NCBI RefSeq assembly: GCF_003339865.1
Contig: NZ_QPKV01000007.1
Span: forward strand, 186,001 to 250,000
Direction: 5' to 3'
Length of the DNA stretch: 64,000 nucleotides
Source: Pedobacter chinensis
GTDB taxonomy: Bacteria; Bacteroidota; Bacteroidia; Sphingobacteriales; Sphingobacteriaceae
Shown here: piece by piece, positions 63,930-64,000 of the stretch
Layout of the letters: each line of letters starts with the position of its first letter
Position numbering within the stretch: position 1 is the stretch's first letter
Made by a program: the position numbers and the translations under genes
The notes under the pieces: generated by a model
Seen by the model: the letters and a program-made list of their open reading frames with translations, nothing else
Told to the model about the DNA's origin: nothing
The model's database searches: none

Positions 63930-64000
63930 TTATCCTGCAATCCAGGTAAACTTATAATCCATTGTTGGATTTTTCATTCTTTCTGCAACGCGTAATAAAC
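63930..64000 (-). CDS. C-terminus of a gene cut by the window end
   Basis: A minus-strand open frame ends with TAA at 63930-63932 and continues past the right edge. The visible 23 residues end MDYKFTWIAG. Too short to identify. Its position after the bidirectional terminator makes it credible. Confidence 0.5.
   Translation of the reverse strand, partial: LLRVAERMKNPTMDYKFTWIAG

Overview
The window is chromosomal DNA from a low-GC Bacteroidota, most likely a Sphingobacteriaceae member close to Pedobacter (inferred from gene content; no database was searched). Pointers are the Bacteroidota-type -7 promoter box TAnnTTTG ahead of cmk, pabB, rpsA and pyrR, the LytTR regulator with a LytS-type kinase, the DUF4294 and DUF4783 proteins, BshB1, the rel-fur-purA order, and a TPR/beta-barrel/HU-SPOR/ExbBD cluster.

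Region 1 (1-8.95 kb) is accessory. A leftward set encodes a small secreted Ser/Thr-rich protein, then (after a terminator hairpin) a second small exported protein, a membrane-anchored protein with a GYGFFAPN motif, and an HTTM-domain membrane protein cut by the window edge. The layout recalls SdpC/SdpA/SdpB-type toxin-peptide loci, but the peptides do not look like SdpC. Next come two lipoproteins, one with a transglutaminase-like Cys/His/Asp core, divergent from a LytTR response regulator and its kinase. Two exact 10-bp direct repeats 21 bp apart lie in the divergent promoter region, the usual geometry of LytTR operators. A decayed gene, a small orphan and a tyrosine recombinase follow, so this is probably one end of a genomic island.

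Region 2 (9-36.3 kb) is mostly housekeeping: lysine 6-aminotransferase and a glutaryl-CoA dehydrogenase-like enzyme (lysine breakdown), bacillithiol deacetylase, glutathione peroxidase, Rel, a Fur-family regulator, PurA, PabB, an M48 protease, PlsY, NadC, a HigBA-type toxin-antitoxin pair with a palindromic operator, GpmI, Lon, LpxR, ArfB, Cmk and several envelope proteins.

Region 3 (36.3-48.7 kb) holds two large tandem-repeat blocks around rpsA (units of about 322 and 280 bp), then a GH20 hexosaminidase, AraC regulator, aldehyde dehydrogenase with DUF779 partner, DCC protein, methionine aminopeptidase, and pyrR-pyrB.

Region 4 (49-64 kb) is an envelope operon (TPR protein, beta-barrel, HU/SPOR membrane protein, ExbB, ExbD, TonB/TolA-like), then FolC, a PafA-like phosphatase and the fused mutase IcmF. 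The most unusual non-coding signal is a family of heptamer arrays of the form AGTCNNN starting at or just after the stop codons of rel, pabB and pyrB. Beside rel it has grown into a 63-bp (9 x 7) tandem array that carries a copy of the gene's own 3' end.
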